DNA from: Clostridium_AD sp050717545
GTDB taxonomy: Bacteria > Bacillota > Clostridia > Clostridiales > Clostridiaceae
Length of the DNA stretch: 64,000 nt
Assembly: GCF_050717545.1 (NCBI RefSeq)
Contig: NZ_JBOITN010000032.1
Coordinates: 62,001-126,000, forward strand
Reading direction: 5' to 3'
Under the pieces are notes generated by a model. It was not told the DNA's origin and did not search any database. It was given only the letters and a program-made list of their open reading frames with translations. Below are positions 1 through 7,899 of this stretch, in pieces. Both the position numbers and the translations under genes were made by a program. Positions within the stretch are counted from its first letter, which is position 1. Each line of letters opens with the position of its first letter.

Positions 1-903
1 GAAATTGAAAAACTTAGGGATCCATCTATAAAGGCTTTGTTCATTGTAAATCCTAGTAATCCACCATCTGTAGCAATGAAACCTGAAACAATTACACTTT
101 TAAAAAGTATAGTTAAAAAAGATAATCCTAATTTAATGATTATTTCAGATGACGTTTATGGTACTTTTGTTGATAATTTTCGTTCACTAGTAGCTGATTT
201 GCCATATAACTCAATAGGGGTATATTCATTTTCTAAGTATTTTGGAGTAACAGGGTGGCGACTTGGTACTATTGCACTTTATGAAGATAATGTATTTGAT
301 AAATTGTTAAGAGAGTTACCTAAAGAGAAAAAAGAAAACGCACGGATTCGTTATTCAACATTATCCACAAGTCCTGAAAAAATTCCTTTTATAGATAGGA
401 TAGTAGCAGATAGCAGGCAGGTAGCACTAAACCATACTGCAGGTCTATCAACACCTCAACAAATACAAATGGCCTTTTTCTCGGTGTTTGCACTCCTTGA
501 TAAAGAAAACAAGTACAAACAACTTACAAAAGATATTTGCCGTGGAAGGCAAAAACTCTTATTTGAAGGTTTAGGTTTAGATTTAAGAAAAGATCCGTTC
601 GATGCTTCATACTATACAGAATTTGATTTATTGGTGTGGGCATGTCATTATTATGGTGATGAGTTTGCAGAATACTTTCAAAAAAACTATAAACCAGTAG
701 ATATTCTTTTTAGACTAGCACAAGAATCTTCTATAGTGTTATTAAGCGGTGGTGGATTTCACGGCCCTGAATGGTCAATTAGAATATCGCTTGCAAACCT
801 AGATGATAGGCACTATTCTGAAATTGGAAAAGTACTACACAAAATACTTGAGGAATGTGCAACCTCTTGGAAAAACCATCTAATTAATAATATACATAAT
901 TAA
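1..903 (+). CDS. asdA: Aspartate 4-decarboxylase / aspartate aminotransferase, C-terminal part
   Basis: The reading frame is open from base 1, so the N-terminal part lies outside the window; 300 codons including the stop remain. It is a fold-type I PLP enzyme of the aspartate aminotransferase superfamily. The motif SFSKYFGVTGWRLG contains the PLP-binding lysine and its typical flank, and the NPSNPPS loop is also present. The long charged insert after the lysine (KEKKENARIRYSTL region) and the C-terminal GGGFHGPEWSIRISLAN segment are typical of aspartate beta-decarboxylase (aspartate to alanine plus CO2) rather than plain aminotransferases. The next large gene is an amino acid antiporter, which fits a decarboxylation-exchange pathway. 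Family assignment is secure; the decarboxylase subtype is by recall of the family. Confidence 0.88.
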   Translation, partial: EIEKLRDPSIKALFIVNPSNPPSVAMKPETITLLKSIVKKDNPNLMIISDDVYGTFVDNFRSLVADLPYNSIGVYSFSKYFGVTGWRLGTIALYEDNVFDKLLRELPKEKKENARIRYSTLSTSPEKIPFIDRIVADSRQVALNHTAGLSTPQQIQMAFFSVFALLDKENKYKQLTKDICRGRQKLLFEGLGLDLRKDPFDASYYTEFDLLVWACHYYGDEFAEYFQKNYKPVDILFRLAQESSIVLLSGGGFHGPEWSIRISLANLDDRHYSEIGKVLHKILEECATSWKNHLINNIHN

Positions 904-920
904 TAAGGAGAGTGTTTTCA

Positions 921-983
921 TTGAAAAGCATTGATTTTTTTGTCGATTCATATATAATTATGATGTTAATGAATTTATTTTAA
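921..983 (+). CDS. Possible 20-residue ORF between asdA and the antiporter
   Basis: A TTG codon lies 8 bases after an AAGGAGAG ribosome binding site that begins 5 bases after the asdA stop codon. It opens a 20-codon frame reading MKSIDFFVDSYIIMMLMNLF. The peptide is hydrophobic and looks like the start of a first membrane helix. It could be the decayed N-terminus of a former AspT-like carrier, which often follows this decarboxylase, or simply a spurious frame. Nothing beyond the ribosome binding site and hydrophobicity supports it. Confidence 0.3.
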   Translation: MKSIDFFVDSYIIMMLMNLF

Positions 984-1007
984 CTACTACGCTTAAGGAG
1001 GACTATT

Positions 1008-2516
1008 ATGTCTGAAAAAATAAAACACACTAAAAAGTTAACTTTGATATCATTAGTTTTAATGATTTTCACTTCAGTTTACGGATTTAACAACATGCCA
1101 AGATCATTCTATATTATGGGGTATGCCGCTATTCCATGGTACATCTTATCAGGAATAGCATTCTTTATCCCTTTTGCTTTCATGATGGCTGAATTTGGTA
1201 CAGCTTTCAGAAATGAAAGAGGCGGAATATACTCATGGATGTCACTATCAGTAGGCCCTAAATTTGCTTTTATGGCAACCTTCATGTGGTATTCATCTTA
1301 TGTAGTTTGGATGGTAAACGTAGCATCAGGAGTTTGGATTCCAATATCGAATGCTATATTTGGTAAAGATACAACACAAACTTGGGCTTTATTTGGTATG
1401 ACTGGATTAACAGGTCCTAAAACGCTAGGTATACTTGCGGTCCTTTGGATAATATTTGTTACGTATATGTCAACTAAGGGCTTAGAAAGCATTAAGAAGT
1501 TTACTTCTATAGGTGGAACTGCAGTTGTAGCGGCAAACGTACTTTTATTTGTTGGTGCGTTGCTAGTACTTATAGGAAATCATGGTAAGCTTGCTCAACC
1601 AATAGTTGGACTTAGTTCATTTACGAAATCACCAGATCTTGTATCTAGTGGAGGTATGGTTTCAGCATTTGCATTCATAGTATTTGCTATATTTGCTTAT
1701 GGCGGTATAGAAGTTGTTGGTGGACTAGTAGATGAAACAGACAATCCAGAAAAGACATTTCCTAAGGGTATAGTTATTTCAGCAGCTGTTATATCAATTG
1801 GCTACTCACTTGGAATATTCCTAGTTGGCGTATTTACTAACTGGACAACTGTTATGAATATAAAATCTGTTAATTTAGGTAATGCTAGTTATGTAGTAAT
1901 GGGTAATCTAGGATATGCTCTAGGTCAAGCATTTGGTGCAAGCAATGCAACTTCACTAGCAATGTCACATGGAATAGCTAGGTTCTTTGGATTTTCAATG
2001 TTCTTAACTTTAGCAGGTGCATTTTTCGCATTAATGTTTTCTCCACTAAAACAAATAATTGAAGGTACTCCACCTAAATTGTGGCCTGGTAAAATGGCAG
2101 AAATGAAAGATGGAATGCCTCAAAATGCTATGTGGGTTCAAGCTGCAATTGTTTGTATTATGATTGTACTTATAGCCTTTGGTGGAAGTAGTATGAAAAA
2201 ATTCTTCGTAATCTTAGTTTCAATGACTAATGTAGCTATGACTCTTCCTTATATGTTTATAGCGTATGCTTTCATACCATTTAAGAAAAACACAGATATT
2301 ATTAAACCTTTTGAAATGTTTAAAACTTATAAAAGTGCTGTAATATGGACAGTAGTAGTTATGTTTACTGTTGGATTTGCAAACTTCTTCTCAATATTAC
2401 AACCGGCACTTGAAGGAGATTTTAAAACAACAATTTGGAGTGTAGCTGGGCCAGTATTTTTTGCTTTAGTTGCATGGACAATGTATCGGTCTTATGAAAA
2501 AAAATATATCCTTTAA
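1008..2516 (+). CDS. yjeM: APC-family glutamate/GABA-type amino acid antiporter, YjeM-like
   Basis: A 502-residue protein with about 12 predicted membrane helices. The N-terminal stretch (LMIFTSVYGFNNMPRSFY, then PFAFMMAEFG and RGGIYSWM) and the mid segment VVGGLVDETDNPEKTFPKG match the YjeM/GadC branch of the amino acid-polyamine-organocation superfamily, over the full expected length. ATG follows an AAGGAGG site. It sits 105 bases downstream of asdA on the same strand, so it probably exchanges aspartate for alanine, or a related pair, coupled to intracellular decarboxylation. Family knowledge: members exchange glutamate, GABA or similar substrates. The aspartate:alanine role is inference from the neighbour. 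A strong terminator follows. Confidence 0.85.
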   Translation: MSEKIKHTKKLTLISLVLMIFTSVYGFNNMPRSFYIMGYAAIPWYILSGIAFFIPFAFMMAEFGTAFRNERGGIYSWMSLSVGPKFAFMATFMWYSSYVVWMVNVASGVWIPISNAIFGKDTTQTWALFGMTGLTGPKTLGILAVLWIIFVTYMSTKGLESIKKFTSIGGTAVVAANVLLFVGALLVLIGNHGKLAQPIVGLSSFTKSPDLVSSGGMVSAFAFIVFAIFAYGGIEVVGGLVDETDNPEKTFPKGIVISAAVISIGYSLGIFLVGVFTNWTTVMNIKSVNLGNASYVVMGNLGYALGQAFGASNATSLAMSHGIARFFGFSMFLTLAGAFFALMFSPLKQIIEGTPPKLWPGKMAEMKDGMPQNAMWVQAAIVCIMIVLIAFGGSSMKKFFVILVSMTNVAMTLPYMFIAYAFIPFKKNTDIIKPFEMFKTYKSAVIWTVVVMFTVGFANFFSILQPALEGDFKTTIWSVAGPVFFALVAWTMYRSYEKKYIL

Positions 2517-2548
2517 TCTTATAATTTAAGATTAACTTTAAAATTAAC

Positions 2549-2583
2549 AAATGACGTGTAAATTTTTACACGTCATTTTACTT
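2549..2583 (+). terminator. Intrinsic terminator after yjeM
   Basis: Inverted repeat with arms AAATGACGTGT and ACACGTCATTT around a short AT loop, followed by T residues. It lies 32 bases after the yjeM stop and ends the asdA-yjeM unit. Confidence 0.85.
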
Positions 2584-2590
2584 TGGGTAT

Positions 2591-2629
2591 ATTAGATCAT
2601 CTCCTGCGGAGATGAAACCGCTTTGAAAA
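2591..2629 (+). repeat. Dispersed short repeat, copy 1
   Basis: Begins ATTAGATCATCTCCTGCGG and shares its first 27 bases, with few changes, with copies at 3956, 47318 and 51965, all in the same orientation. This copy contains a perfect small hairpin ATCTCC-TGC-GGAGAT. It lies between the convergent yjeM and GGDEF genes. The 3' part differs from the copies at 3956 and 47318. Confidence 0.6.
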
Positions 2630-2662
2630 AGATGCATTGACGACGCTTCCCATAGTAACAGT

Positions 2663-3778
2663 CTAATCGTTCACTCTCCTACCATAAAGTTCTTTTAATT
2701 TTGCTTTGTGAGTATACATAGCTTTATCAGCCTTAGCAAATGTAGAATATATACTTTCACTTTCATTTTTATTATAAATAGCATATCCATAAGCAAGTAT
2801 AATTTTAATGTTTCTATTTTGATTTGCTTTAATTAATAATTTATCTAAATTAAATAGAGCATTATCTACTAATTCCCTTCCAATCCCCTTACAAATAGCA
2901 CAAAATTCATCGCCACCAATCCTATACGCCTTACCAATATCCATAAAGCTTTCCTCTATAGTTTTTGCGGCATAAAAAATCATTTCATCTCCAGCTTTAT
3001 GTCCATGTTTATCATTAGTATTTTTCAAATTATTTAAATCAAATATAACAATTGTTACATTTTTATCACTATTTTTATTTTGCTCCATTTCCTTTTCAAA
3101 CGCTGTACGATTTCTAATTTTAGTTTGAATATCATATCTAAATTGTAACTCAAGTAAAAAAATGTAATATAGCAGCAACGCTAAAGCAGTGCTGCCCCAA
3201 ATTAATATTAAATCTCTAAATAAAATCTGAAGAATGATAGCTAGTAGAGGTATAAAAAGAAGAGTAACTAAAATCTTTTTATCTTCATTTTCAAATTTTT
3301 TAATATTTTTAATTACAGTTATTAAAAATAACGAATAATAAAATATACTAATTATAGTAGGCAGTAAAAATAAATTTCCTCGTGTATATTGGTTTTGAGC
3401 ATTAATAAAAAAGATAAAGCCTGTTTTATAGCTTAAAACGCACATAAAAGTATTAAAATATAAGGGTATTGCTAAAAAAAGATTAGAAAAAGTGTCTTTT
3501 TTCTTATTGTTATTAAAGGATAAAAGAATGAAAGGAACTACGGGACTTAAAGAAAATCCTAAGATGTTAATTATACGGTAAGGTATCATAAGTTTGTTGT
3601 TACTTGAAAGCTCCATTAAAATAGTCATTATTTCTAAAATAAGCAAAATAATTGTTATCACTGATGCAAATATGTAAATCCTATTTTTCTTATTATCTAC
3701 GGCAATGTTCCGCTTAGCCAAACTTATCATAAAACAAAGTGAAATGATTGCAAAAACATCCGTGCTAATTAATGACAT
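2663..3778 (-). CDS. Membrane-bound diguanylate cyclase (GGDEF)
   Basis: A 371-residue protein with about seven hydrophobic segments in residues 5-210, then a GGDEF domain. The catalytic motif GGDEF is intact at about residues 288-292, preceded by FDLNNLKNTND, the metal/GTP-binding half of the fold. It should make cyclic di-GMP from two GTP at the inner membrane face. The canonical RxxD inhibitory I-site upstream of GGDEF is not present (MDIG lies where it is expected), so product feedback may be absent. The N-terminal membrane sensor is not a family I recognise. ATG follows AAGGAGG. It is monocistronic, with no signalling partner nearby. Confidence 0.88.
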   Translation of the reverse strand: MSLISTDVFAIISLCFMISLAKRNIAVDNKKNRIYIFASVITIILLILEIMTILMELSSNNKLMIPYRIINILGFSLSPVVPFILLSFNNNKKKDTFSNLFLAIPLYFNTFMCVLSYKTGFIFFINAQNQYTRGNLFLLPTIISIFYYSLFLITVIKNIKKFENEDKKILVTLLFIPLLAIILQILFRDLILIWGSTALALLLYYIFLLELQFRYDIQTKIRNRTAFEKEMEQNKNSDKNVTIVIFDLNNLKNTNDKHGHKAGDEMIFYAAKTIEESFMDIGKAYRIGGDEFCAICKGIGRELVDNALFNLDKLLIKANQNRNIKIILAYGYAIYNKNESESIYSTFAKADKAMYTHKAKLKELYGRRVND

Positions 3779-3955
3779 TCTGTCCCTCCTTACATTTAAT
3801 TCTTAATTTACTTTATCTTTCGGAATATATTGTTAATTACTCCAACATAATATACAACTGCGTCACAACTCTCTATATTATATTATCATAATTTGTTACT
3901 ATTTAGAACAATTTATTAGTAAATAAAGATCGTACATTGTTTACATATAGACATA

Positions 3956-3994
3956 ATTAAATCATCTCCTACGGAGCTGAAATTTAGTTAAAAT
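3956..3994 (+). repeat. Dispersed short repeat, copy 2
   Basis: A 39-base element from ATTAAATCATC to GTTAAAAT, 34 of 39 bases identical to the copy at 47318 by direct comparison. It sits just beyond the 3' end of the lysozyme gene. The core CTCCTACGGAG is an imperfect hairpin. See copies at 2591, 47318 and 51965. Confidence 0.7.
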
Positions 3995-4011
3995 CAATTA
4001 TCTAAGTCTTT

Positions 4012-5028
4012 TTATTTTATAAAATCCATTGAAACCCAACCTCCATGGCATCCAAAATATATGCTTGCCCATTCATTTGATATCAATCCTATTTGAACGG
4101 TATCGCCTTTTTTTAGTTTACCAACTAAGTTAGATGTATCATTTGCCTCAGATCTAACGTTAAGAACATTAGCAGTAACAATTCCACTAGTTTTGGAAGC
4201 TGCCTTTACAACTGTAGTTTTATAATTTATATATTTTGCAGAAACCCACCCACCATGTTCTCCGAAATATACGTTATACCAGTCTCCTACTTTATTACCT
4301 AGTCGTACTTTCTCCCCTTTTTTAAATTGTCCTATTATACTGAAATCAATATCAGCTCCGCTTCTTACATTGAGCTTAGTTGCAGTAACCGTACCAAACT
4401 TAATAACTTCTTTTGTAAGCTCAGATGAAATCGGCTTACCTACAAAAATTATATTATTTATATTTCTTTTTATAAAAATTCCATCATTGAAAAAATTCAT
4501 ATCTACAACTCCTTTAACTCCATCAACGCTCCCTGTACTACTATATTGGAACCCTACATAATTACTTACGTTAGGTTTTAAAACTCCATAGTGGGCAATC
4601 CATAACGGAATATCTCGCACAGTGGAATTTAGGTTTGTGGCATAAAAACTGTCCCCCGTGTAAATACAAACATCCTTGCCTTGGCTTATAATATAATCAG
4701 CAAATACACGTACACTATAACTAATTTCAGCTACAGAACGTCCTTGTGTTTCTTCTATATCTATAGCATATTTACAATCTACTTCAAGCCCTTGTGTTGA
4801 ATCTAAGAAATGTTCTGCTTCTGCTACTGGATCATTTGCTTTCATATAATGGTAAAATCCAATCTTTAATCCTACAGATCTCGCTTTTGCATATTGTAAT
4901 TTAAAACCTGGACTATCAAATGTTACGCCCTCGGTAGCCTTTATATACACGATTTCTACACCACTTGCTTTGACTTTGTTAAAATCAATATTAATACCTT
5001 GATAGGCACTTATATCTATACCTTTCAT
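4012..5028 (-). CDS. GH25 lysozyme with two C-terminal SH3b domains
   Basis: A 338-residue protein. Residues 1-190 form a GH25 muramidase domain: GIDISAYQG with Asp5, YIKATEG, GFYHY, and the catalytic pair in AIDIEE near residues 90-92. Two bacterial SH3 domains follow (LNVRSGAD near 217 and LNVRSEAND near 287), typical cell-wall binding modules. It should cleave the MurNAc-GlcNAc bond of peptidoglycan. There is no signal peptide at the N-terminus, as in phage endolysins or clostridial autolysins released without Sec export. No holin or phage genes lie beside it. ATG follows AAGGAGG. Short dispersed repeat copy 2 lies immediately 3' of it. Confidence 0.93.
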   Translation of the reverse strand: MKGIDISAYQGINIDFNKVKASGVEIVYIKATEGVTFDSPGFKLQYAKARSVGLKIGFYHYMKANDPVAEAEHFLDSTQGLEVDCKYAIDIEETQGRSVAEISYSVRVFADYIISQGKDVCIYTGDSFYATNLNSTVRDIPLWIAHYGVLKPNVSNYVGFQYSSTGSVDGVKGVVDMNFFNDGIFIKRNINNIIFVGKPISSELTKEVIKFGTVTATKLNVRSGADIDFSIIGQFKKGEKVRLGNKVGDWYNVYFGEHGGWVSAKYINYKTTVVKAASKTSGIVTANVLNVRSEANDTSNLVGKLKKGDTVQIGLISNEWASIYFGCHGGWVSMDFIK

Positions 5029-5269
5029 AATTAATTTTCCTCCTTATTTTATAAATCTTTATGTATATTTATAATTCCATCTAATGTGAGAATTAACAAC
5101 AACTTGATTCTCTAATATGCTTATACTTCACACTTACACCAAATATATATGCTAAAGACTACCTATTAGTGATGCGATTGTAATTATTTTTCTTACGTTG
5201 CAGGTTAGACAAAATTAATTATAATGGAAGACATAATAATGATTGGTTATCCAAAAATACTTTGGGTTA
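5029..5269. other. AT-rich spacer between lysozyme and kinase genes
   Basis: Apart from the lysozyme ribosome binding site at its left end and the terminator at its right end, I see no coding frame with a ribosome binding site and no convincing repeat. It should hold the lysozyme promoter, but no hexamer pair with good spacing stood out. Confidence 0.5.
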
Positions 5270-5305
5270 AAAACTAACACCCTTCCTTTATTAAGGAAGG
5301 GTGTT
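5270..5305 (-). terminator. Terminator of the PTS operon
   Basis: Perfect inverted repeat AACACCCTTCCTT / AAGGAAGGGTGTT with a four-base loop. Read on the minus strand it is followed by a T run. It lies just downstream of the last gene of the five-gene PTS operon. Confidence 0.88.
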
Positions 5306-5342
5306 ACATCGTCTTTCTGGTTAGCGTAAATAAAAAGCTTAT

Positions 5343-6113
5343 CTATCGTTCCGTATTGGGCGATGGTTGTTCATTAAAATTTTTCAACCTCTTTTCTCCC
5401 GATTCTAACATCTCTAGTGTTAAATCACAAGCAAGTCTATTCTTCATAACTCTTAGAATATTCTTTTTATCTGTTGTTTCATAAAATTCTAATGCGTCAC
5501 ACCGAGTTAATCCCCCTTTTATTTTTCTTTCAATTAATCTGTTTTTTAGGAGATTCTCTTCGGCTTCTATAAAAATACTGTAGTCACAAAATGATTTTAA
5601 TTCTCTCCACTTATCCTCATCTAAAAGTAACCAATTTCCCTCAATTAAAATAATATCAGCAGTTACTTCTATTTTATCTATAACTGGATCATGAATGTTT
5701 CTATCATAAATAGGCCACTTTATATTTTTATATTTTATATTTTGTATGCATTTTTTAAATCTTTCTAAATCAAATGTTTCAGGCATTCCCTTTATTTCAT
5801 GTAGAGAATGCTCAATTCCTTGAATAATAATTTTATGACCATAGAGATAATCGTTATTATAATGAAATCCATCCAAAGATAGTGTTTGAAAAGAAATTGT
5901 ATTATATATGTCTTTAAAGAGTTTTTCTAAAAACAAAGCTAAGGTTGATTTACCGGTAGCAGGTGGAGCTGCTAAAAAAATAATGATCCTTTTTTCTTTT
6001 TTATCTCTTATTTTCTTCAATTTCTTTAAAAGAGGAATATATATGCTATTTATTTCTTTCTCAGAAAAAAATGCTTCATATTTAAATCCATTAACTTCTA
6101 ATTCAGTAAACAT
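5343..6113 (-). CDS. P-loop sugar/nucleoside-type kinase, YggC-like
   Basis: A 256-residue P-loop kinase of the phosphoribulokinase/uridine kinase fold. Walker A is APPATGKST near residues 49-57, and SLDGFHYNN (residue ~80) and ILIEGNWLLLDE are the substrate-loop and Walker B regions. E. coli YggC and FrcK-type fructose transport kinases are the relatives I recall. The start is the ATG 5 bases after AAAGGAGGA; an upstream GTG would place the ribosome binding site inside the gene. It is last in the PTS/dehydrogenase operon and probably phosphorylates an intermediate of that pathway. The substrate is unknown. It carries its own terminator downstream. Confidence 0.75.
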   Translation of the reverse strand: MFTELEVNGFKYEAFFSEKEINSIYIPLLKKLKKIRDKKEKRIIIFLAAPPATGKSTLALFLEKLFKDIYNTISFQTLSLDGFHYNNDYLYGHKIIIQGIEHSLHEIKGMPETFDLERFKKCIQNIKYKNIKWPIYDRNIHDPVIDKIEVTADIILIEGNWLLLDEDKWRELKSFCDYSIFIEAEENLLKNRLIERKIKGGLTRCDALEFYETTDKKNILRVMKNRLACDLTLEMLESGEKRLKNFNEQPSPNTER

Positions 6114-6159
6114 TAAGTCCTCCTTTGTCACTAAAATTAGCTTTATTATTAAACACTAA

Positions 6160-7425
6160 TTAATCTACCATTTTCTGTTTTAATAAATATGTTTCAGCTT
6201 CCTCGCACCAAAGTCCATTGTTTCTCTCAACTATTTCTGCTAGTTTTCTGAAAATTTCATCCTTTTCTCCAAGTTTCTTAAAATCTTCAATCGCAGTAAG
6301 TTCCATTTCTATATGAGGGTAAATCATCTTTTTCCCTCCAGGTATCTTCGGTAAATTTAATACCGTATTTGGTACACAGTTTAATCCTCCAATATGTGTA
6401 ATCATAAATGATGGGTTGATTATACCCTTTTGCGAAAGTTCCAATGATTCTTTCATATCATCAAGACTACCACCGCTTGTCCCTACGATGTGAGTTGATG
6501 AATAATGTACATTATAAAAATTGAACCTTGTGGAAAATTCATTATCTGTAGGACCCGCAAAGAAATTAAGACATCCATCACGTCCTAAAATGCTACCTGC
6601 AAGTTCCACGACTTCAACAATTGCTGCAAAAGCAAAAACATCATCGTACCCCTTGTTATCAGTAAGTTCCATTAAATATTTCTTAGGATTTTCTAAATTT
6701 TTTACATTAACATATATTAATTCAATCCCTTTTTCTCTTGCACTTTCAGGCGATATTAACTTTTTAGCTCTATTAAGTCTATTGTCATCAATATCTGTTA
6801 CAACTATCCTGCTTGGAGTTCTTGTACCATTATTAATAGCATAATCAATTGCACCTAAACCCATTGGTCCTGCACTTGCAAGTAATGCTAAATTACCACC
6901 CGATGCGATGCCCATTCTATGTTCATAAACATAGTTGGTTGTATGATAATTAGCATGGAACGCCCCTATAATACAAGACATCGGTTCTGAGAGTGATGCA
7001 TTTGCAAAATAACTACTGTTGTATTTGAGTAATAAATCTAATTCCATTAACTCGTTTGGAAGTATTGTATAAGTTGCATCTCCTCCAAAAAATTCATATG
7101 AATATCCTGGTGAATATGGACTCCCTTTATAATTCATAGCTGGTTGCAATGCGAAACTGTCCCCTTCTTTGTACTTATCTTTCCAATAAGCACCCACCTT
7201 GACTATCTTTCCTGCAAACTCATGGCCCATTATAACTGGATGTTCACTTATGTTAGATGGTACTCTTTTATGATCGGAACCTAAAATTGCGGCTTTCCAA
7301 GTCGATAGACATTTGCCATTTGAAACCACCTCAGCTAAAATTTCATTATCCTTAATTTCCGGCAAATCAAATTCCCTAATTCTAACATCATTTTTTCCGT
7401 ATAATGCTGCTACTTTTGTTCTCAT
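6160..7425 (-). CDS. Zinc-type alcohol/sugar-phosphate dehydrogenase, YggP/SorE-like
   Basis: A 421-residue medium-chain dehydrogenase. Zn-site residues appear in NGKCLSTWKAA (Cys38 region) and GHEFAG, and the Rossmann fold in SAGPMGLGAID with acidic VVTDIDDNRL at the end of strand 2, suggesting NAD(H). The long form (about 420 rather than 340 residues) and the motifs YVYEHRMGI and HIVGTSGGS match YggP and L-sorbose-1-phosphate reductase (SorE) as I recall them. It lies between the EIIA gene and the kinase gene. It probably oxidises or reduces the sugar (alcohol) phosphate delivered by the PTS. This is not MtlD-type mannitol-1-phosphate dehydrogenase, so mannitol itself is an unlikely substrate. 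Confidence 0.82.
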   Translation of the reverse strand: MRTKVAALYGKNDVRIREFDLPEIKDNEILAEVVSNGKCLSTWKAAILGSDHKRVPSNISEHPVIMGHEFAGKIVKVGAYWKDKYKEGDSFALQPAMNYKGSPYSPGYSYEFFGGDATYTILPNELMELDLLLKYNSSYFANASLSEPMSCIIGAFHANYHTTNYVYEHRMGIASGGNLALLASAGPMGLGAIDYAINNGTRTPSRIVVTDIDDNRLNRAKKLISPESAREKGIELIYVNVKNLENPKKYLMELTDNKGYDDVFAFAAIVEVVELAGSILGRDGCLNFFAGPTDNEFSTRFNFYNVHYSSTHIVGTSGGSLDDMKESLELSQKGIINPSFMITHIGGLNCVPNTVLNLPKIPGGKKMIYPHIEMELTAIEDFKKLGEKDEIFRKLAEIVERNNGLWCEEAETYLLKQKMVD

Positions 7426-7444
7426 AATATTTCCCTCCTTAATT

Positions 7445-7879
7445 CTAATTATTTATTGATAAAATATTGCAAATTTCTCTCCTGCTGTTAGAACTTATAA
7501 TTTTGTTAACATTATCCATATCTTCTATAGAGATTGCTATCTTAGACAATATTTCTAAATGCTCATCATTAACTCCAGCTATACCAATAACTAAATAAGC
7601 CTTATCTGTACCATAATCTATTCCCTCTTTAAATTGTAGAACTACAATACCTGATTTTATAATTTCATTTTTAGAATCGTTAGTCCCATGAGGTATTGCA
7701 ATACTATTTCCAATATAAGTGTTACATTTTTTTTCTTTTTCCAACATACTTTTTACGTAATTTTCTTTCACATAACCATTTTTAACTAAAAGATTGCCTG
7801 CTGTAATAATTGCTTCTTCCTTTGACATCGGTTTTAAATTCAGTAAAATATTTTCTTTTGAAAGAATGTTTTGTTTCAT
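7445..7879 (-). CDS. PTS mannitol-family EIIA component
   Basis: A 144-residue EIIA of the fructose/mannitol type. The phospho-accepting histidine is His64 in SIAIPHGT. It receives phosphate from HPr and passes it to the EIIB cysteine of the EIICB at 10088-11509. The chosen start is the ATG 7 bases after GGAGAG; a TTG 15 bases upstream overlaps that ribosome binding site and is unlikely. It is separated from the EIICB gene by the regulator gene, the usual Gram-positive mtlA-mtlR-mtlF order. The downstream gene is a YggP-like dehydrogenase instead of mtlD. Confidence 0.9.
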   Translation of the reverse strand: MKQNILSKENILLNLKPMSKEEAIITAGNLLVKNGYVKENYVKSMLEKEKKCNTYIGNSIAIPHGTNDSKNEIIKSGIVVLQFKEGIDYGTDKAYLVIGIAGVNDEHLEILSKIAISIEDMDNVNKIISSNSRREICNILSINN

Positions 7880-7899
7880 TTTGCATCTCTCCAATCTTT

